From Dendrocalamus latiflorus (taxonomy: Eukaryota; Streptophyta; Magnoliopsida; Poales; Poaceae), in the NCBI GenBank assembly GCA_017311315.1, contig CM029610.1, forward strand, positions 12,042,728-12,106,727: a stretch of DNA of 64,000 nt, in the 5' to 3' direction. This document shows, in pieces, positions 59,386 through 64,000 of this stretch (position 1 is the stretch's first letter; each line of letters opens with the position of its first letter). The notes under the pieces were generated by a model. That model did not search any database, was not told the origin of the DNA, and was given only the letters and a program-made list of their open reading frames with translations. The position numbers and the translations under genes were made by a program.

Positions 59386-59779
59386 AAGCCAAAAGGCCAA
59401 AGTCTAAGTGGTGCCGAACCCACCCTAGAAGCCTCACTAGATTGCAATTAAACTACATCATAGCAAAAGTACATAACCACAGATACAACAACTGATATTA
59501 CAGTGAAATAGACAAATGACATTGAAAAAAATATTCTAGCCAAAATAAATACCCTATTAAGATTCGGTCCACCAAACCATCATGACATGTCTCTATGCTA
59601 CATTGGCACCATCTATATTGAAATTTGGTCAAGCATTACAACAACCTGTATAGACAAAGTAACATATATAAATCATAAATTAGAATAACAAATGATATAA
59701 ACGGTAAATTCACAAATACAAAAACACACCACTAAGTTCTAACATGAGGTAATTTATTCCAATGTGACTTCATACTTTG
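59386..59779. other. Probable 3' flank of the hAT pseudogene
   Basis: AT-rich sequence directly downstream (in - strand sense) of the transposase-like region. No separate feature was recognised. Confidence 0.3.
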
Positions 59780-60951
59780 AAAACGCTATAAAATGCTATT
59801 ATCTTTAATTGCTGCAAACATATCTCACTCGATATAGCATACCATGCTATCATTTATCGATTTGTCGCTTATTTTATTTTTAGCTCAATCTTAATAATAT
59901 TCATAGCAGAAAAGGTTCGTTCGTCTGTCGTTGTTGCCATAGGCAAAATCAAGGCAATTTTAATGAGCCGATACACCATAAGTAACATGTGTGTTCATCA
60001 GTTTGAACCATCTTCATAACAAGTTTCCCAAGATCATTACAATTTGAGAAATTCATCATCTCTCACATCAACAGTTAATGCATCAACTTGGTCCTTTAGG
60101 ACTACACAATCATATTGAGAGAAGTCCACAACATAAATCCTAGCATGGTGGATTAGTTGTCTTCATTAAAGTTGGTAAAAGAATTCTTCAGATCAAGACA
60201 AGCAAATATCTCAATAACTGAGTTGATCTTTCAGTAAAATAATTGGTTAACTCAGTAAGAATTTCATCAAGCACCACATTAAAAATTTTATAATGGAAAT
60301 GATAGTAGTAACTTACCAATTTGGCACCCCGACACATTGAGTGACCCATAATTATTGGTATTGTATCTTTCATATTTGACATAATTATGTTCCTTTTAGA
60401 TAGAAGCTCTTTAGCTATTCAAAAAGATCATCCCAACCATCTGTGTCCTTATGTCATTCATATTCTTCAACATAGATCCAATCAATCCTAGAACACAAAC
60501 AATGTTATGATTTTTCCTTTGCAAGCATATTGTAACAATTCTTGAGTCTTCCCTAATACTCTGATCATAAGATGCAACACAAGTACAAATTCAAAATTCT
60601 CCATCTTTCTTATCAAACCCGATGTTTGAGTTTTCTTCTCTGCATTATCTGTATCTTCACTAATATTCTTCGATACCTCCAATACAGAGGTCCATATTAT
60701 TGGATGACGAGCCAAAGTTTTATGGTGTGTGCCTCATAGAGTATCACCGGGCCTTGCAAGATTCGTTTTTTTGTTTTTTCTCTTCCTATAAAAATATCAC
60801 CTCTCTCTGATTAGCCCACAAGTTTGTCATGGTGATCTTAGAGAAGTTGATCTCCCCTCTTACAAGAAGCACTAATAGTGTCAACGTTCAAAGTGGTGTA
60901 GTTAAAGAAATCCAAGACAAAACTACAACATTTGGCAATGGAAACTATCAC
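59780..60951 (-). pseudogene. hAT transposase pseudogene (ZMYM1-like, with dimerisation-domain remnant)
   Basis: Reading the - strand from 60951, the translation begins with 'FNYTTLNVDTISASCKRGDQLL', then a degraded 'RxGDTRW'-like region near 60750. Next comes 'LEVSKNISEDTDNAE' and 'SGLIRKMENFEFVLVLHLMIRVLG' (60490-60715). Near 59930-60030 the block 'LGKLVMKMVQT' and a broken 'LPxATxxxERxF' dimerisation motif appear. These match the layout of plant hAT transposases related to zinc-finger MYM1. Stops are frequent. The start lies to the right of 60951, cut off by the LTR that begins at 60952. Confidence 0.7.
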
Positions 60952-62029
60952 TGTAGGACCGAAATGGCAACAGAGGGGGGGGGTGAATGGTGCCTTCAAA
61001 AACTCTCCAAGAACCCACTCAACAAATCGGTCGAGAGAACTGGCTTCTCTGGTCGAACACACGTGGTCGTAAGCCAACTGATGGTCGAACACCACGTGGT
61101 CAAACACTTGCCCGAGCCGACAAAAGAAATCAAACAGAGAATACTGCGCGGTTGAAACAAGAACGGTGCTCTCGGGAAGAACTGGCCAAGATGGCCTTAA
61201 GGATGATTCCCAGTTCAAAGCAAGCCAACACAGCCCAAAGCAAAAGCAGTTCAAAACCAAATCAAGATTGAAACAGAAGGATCAGGAGACTGCACAGATA
61301 AAGGAACTGAAACAAGATACCCATAGCTCAAAGAACTTCGGAGAATTTATTTCTTGAGAGTACTACAGAGGAGTCCCGATACGCATGGACATTTGGACAT
61401 GAGGAATGATTACAAGTAGACTCAGCTCATCCTCTCCTTCTCATCCTCAAGAACACCAAGAACTACATGATTCTTGGGAGGAACACAACACAGAGCTACG
61501 AAGGAGACAACATCACACCTCTGTCTCTCCTGCTCTCACCTACTCTCAACTGAAAAAGAGAAAGCAAAAGACCCCCCAATCCTTGGAGCTACATGCAGGA
61601 GACACCCCTCCTTTTATAGCCTCCACTATCGGGTCTGCTTTCCTCTTTACCCATTAGTGAGAGTCGCTCCAGTGCTTTCACAGAGATACAACTTCCTTTA
61701 CAGCTTTTCGCATTTCTCCAAAATGCCATCCGGCTGCCTTCCTGGAAGCTTCCTCTGCCTTGCCTCTCAAGTCTTGCAACCACCTTGCAGACCTCGTCGT
61801 CTTCAGCACCTCCTGGCCGCTCTTGACCTCAGCACGGCCCGTGCCTAGTCTCGGCCCTCCATGCCTCGCCACGACTAGTCTCAAAGTCCTGCAAACATCA
61901 TCAGACAAGCAAACCATTACATAGCACCGCTCACAATAGTATCCAACCACTTGAGCCAGAAGTCAAAACTTAAATCATACTCTTACCAAGTCGTATACCA
62001 CCCACGACCAGTCGAGAATAGAGAACAAT

Positions 62030-62770
62030 GAATGCACACGACATACGACTGTTTCCATAGTCCATACGACCACCCCAGTGGTCCATACGACCAACTCAAA
62101 GCTTGCTACGACTTACAAGCCAAGCAAAGCTCAAGGCCCTACGACCTCATCCCAAGTTGATACGACCGATTTCTAGGTCTTGCGACCGCTTATCGCGAGA
62201 TCGATCCACCTTCCAACCATGATCATCGCTTTCTACTGTGGTCGAACCCTTCCGACCAACGTCGCCCACTTCTGACCGTGCTCCAAACTCGTCTGACCTC
62301 ATCCGACCGACCTACGACCACGTTTGCCCATAGCGAGGTCGAAAGCTTGAGTGCCGGCCCCCGACCACAGTGGTCGAAGCATCGACTTCCGACCGCAGCT
62401 CTCAATAACGTAGTCGTAGAGTGCCGACTTCGACTGCAGCCCACTACAACGTGGTCGTAGCTTCGACTTACGACTTCTAACCGCTTTCAGCTCGAAGCTA
62501 CAATCGACTACGGCCAATGTGATCGTAAACGACCTGAAAATGGTCGTATACGCTACAACGTGGTCGTAAATGGCTCGGCTGGCTTCCGATAGCGCACATC
62601 GTGGTCGTACGGGTCATTTCGACCATGACCAAGATACGACTATGGCAAAACCAGTCTTAAACTTCCCTGGTGACCTACGATTTCGGCCAAACGTGGTCGT
62701 AACCTGCTTCGACCACGACCAACGTGGTCGTACTGGCCTTCGACCACGGCCAACGTGGTCGTGCTGGCTG
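62030..62770. repeat. Dispersed (A)CGTGGTCGTA-type motif cluster
   Basis: At least six close copies of cgtggtcgt lie between 62550 and 62762, and many more degenerate tacgacc/ggtcgta copies in both orientations lie from 62040 on. Confidence 0.75.
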
Positions 62771-63531
62771 CAGAGCACTTTGCCAGGGCTACGATATTGC
62801 CGAACTGGCACAAACCTCTAAACTCAATCTTCCTAGATCAAGAGTCAATTACTCATCACAACCATGGGGGCACCTCCACATGGTCTCTCAATCTCCCCCT
62901 TGATGAGTATATTGACAAACTCAGAAAAAGCAAGAAGTTGAGTTTGTTTTGAAAAGACCAACATGGTCCAAAGAAGAGAAAGAAACACACAAATGACCAT
63001 GTCGACAGAAGGAACACTAGAGCAACAACTGAAAGATTAAATTGATCTCCAAAGCTCTAAACTGGAACCAACAGACTTTTTCTTCTCTATTCTCCCCCTT
63101 TTGGCAATAAACACATCAAGATGCAATAGAGAGAATATGACATGTCAATGGATGAATATGGTTGAAGTTTGTTTATTTAAGCATTTAGAGCCATGAGAAT
63201 TATCCATAATGACCATAATGTAATACACCAAGCCATAACTCAATAAAACGCTATCTAGATCATGACAACATATATATAAACCAGCTAGAGCACATAGATG
63301 ATAATTTGAAATGTAGTGCATTTTGTGAGCAAGTCACGTCATCAATGAGTAAAGTCTAGCTAGAGACATCCAAGGATGATGCAGGCCATGTCAATAAGCT
63401 AAGCGGAACAAAGAAGGTAACATTGAGTCCAAATAGAGTGCTATAAGCTCAAGATTGAAACATTGGTTGAAGTACTTGGTTCTGATTGTAGATTAAGCAA
63501 ATTGAGCACATTAAACATTGTCTTTTGAAAG

Positions 63532-63900
63532 CATATGGTTGTTTTCAACCTAATTTTTTGTTTATGTGCTAAATCTCAAGCCTTATGCGACTACTCCAAG
63601 CAATAAGCTTAAGAAGATAGTCTAGGTCATCCAAAACTCCCCCTGAGTTCATGCCTAGTGCAATGGCAAGCTGTCTCATGAGAAAGAATTGGTGAAATCA
63701 GTTTTTTCGCACAAATATGGTGGTTGTCAACCAACATTTTGTTTTATCATGTGCTAGATCTCAAGCCTTATGCGACTACTCCAAGCACGAAGCTTAAGAA
63801 GATAGTCTAGGTCATCCAAAACTCCCCCTAAGTTCATGCCAAGTGCAATGGCAAGCCGTCTCATAGGAAAGAATTGGTGAGATCAGTTTTTTCGCACAAA
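63532..63900. repeat. Tandem duplication, about 184-bp unit, two copies
   Basis: Copy 1 is 63532-63715 and copy 2 is 63716-63900. Both contain ctcaagccttatgcgactac, aagatagtctaggtcatcc and gttttttcgcacaaa. They differ by a few substitutions and small indels. Confidence 0.9.
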
Positions 63901-64000
63901 AGAGATCTGTTTGCTTTTTAACACATTGTACTAACTCATGTATCATCAGGAGACTAAAACAGCTCAAACTAAAGCTCAATATAGATTCAACGCTCTACTC

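Larger units (their letters stand above)
60952..64000 (-). mobile_element. Copia-type long LTR or element, runs off the right edge
   Basis: It starts TGTAGGACCG and a G-run (gaggggggggg, about 60975). The reverse complement is the usual 3' end of rice-type copia LTRs (ttcaccccccc...tttcggtcctaca). It inserts into the hAT pseudogene. Positions 62030-62770 are packed with cgtggtcgta/tacgaccac phrases. Blocks such as ctcccccttgatgagtatattgacaaactc (about 62895) and ctcccccttttggcaataaacac (about 63093) are typical of such elements. The ORFs at 61406-62952 look incidental. The right end is outside the window. Confidence 0.6.

Noticed and set aside
60838..61260. 140-aa frame on the - strand as a gene
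   Set aside because: It runs across the LTR/hAT junction at 60952. Its right part is LTR sequence and its left part the transposase pseudogene.

Overview
The window looks like grass nuclear DNA, most likely rice or a close Oryza relative. The host genes carry plant GT-AG introns, and the 5' exon of the clearest gene is very GC-rich, as is usual in grasses. Most of the rest is nested plant transposons: Ty3/gypsy and Ty1/copia LTRs, CACTA, hAT, Mutator-like, L1-type LINE and many MITEs. No bacterial, organellar, CRISPR, rRNA or tRNA feature was recognised. The organism call is inference from style and repeat content.

Only two intact host genes are supported. (1) A five-exon GH28 polygalacturonase-like gene on the + strand (32540-36793, 442 aa), with a TATA box at 32209. 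A 1.7-kb non-autonomous LTR element sits inside its third intron. (2) A single-exon gene on the - strand (49236-48334, 300 aa) encoding a secreted, histidine-rich and acidic low-complexity protein of unknown function, with a TATA-like box near 49290.

Layout from left to right. 1-2450: unannotated DNA, an inverted-repeat element and MITE debris. 2451-7940: a MITE-like repeat split by a 5.3-kb solo LTR (TSD AAATT). 8134-9850: a copia LTR plus broken gag. 9851-12749: a gypsy-like LTR fragment and a CACTA remnant with a Ulp1-like protease pseudogene. 12750-19374: MITEs, simple repeats, a degenerate tandem array and a plant-mobile-domain-like pseudogene. 19375-29972: a copia-type long LTR carrying a hAT element (20886-21498) and a 7.1-kb CACTA transposon (22245-29390) whose transposase has a one-base frameshift. 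32209-36793: polygalacturonase gene. 37369-42912: a second solo LTR of the 2539-7813 family, carrying a Pack-MULE (39031-40184) that captured the first exon of an ACD11-like lipid-transfer-protein gene. 43066-47880: MITEs, a hAT element and a copia-type solo LTR (TSD GAAAG). 48334-49236: His-rich gene. 50530-56515: a decayed L1-type LINE with an internal deletion. 57118-58353: a hAT element, a minisatellite and a Stowaway-like MITE that itself carries a MITE. 59780-60951: a hAT transposase pseudogene cut by a copia-type LTR that runs off the right edge.

No operon-like or pathway cooperation links the genes. What the window mainly records is a history of nested insertions, readable from target-site duplications, and one clear case of gene-fragment capture.
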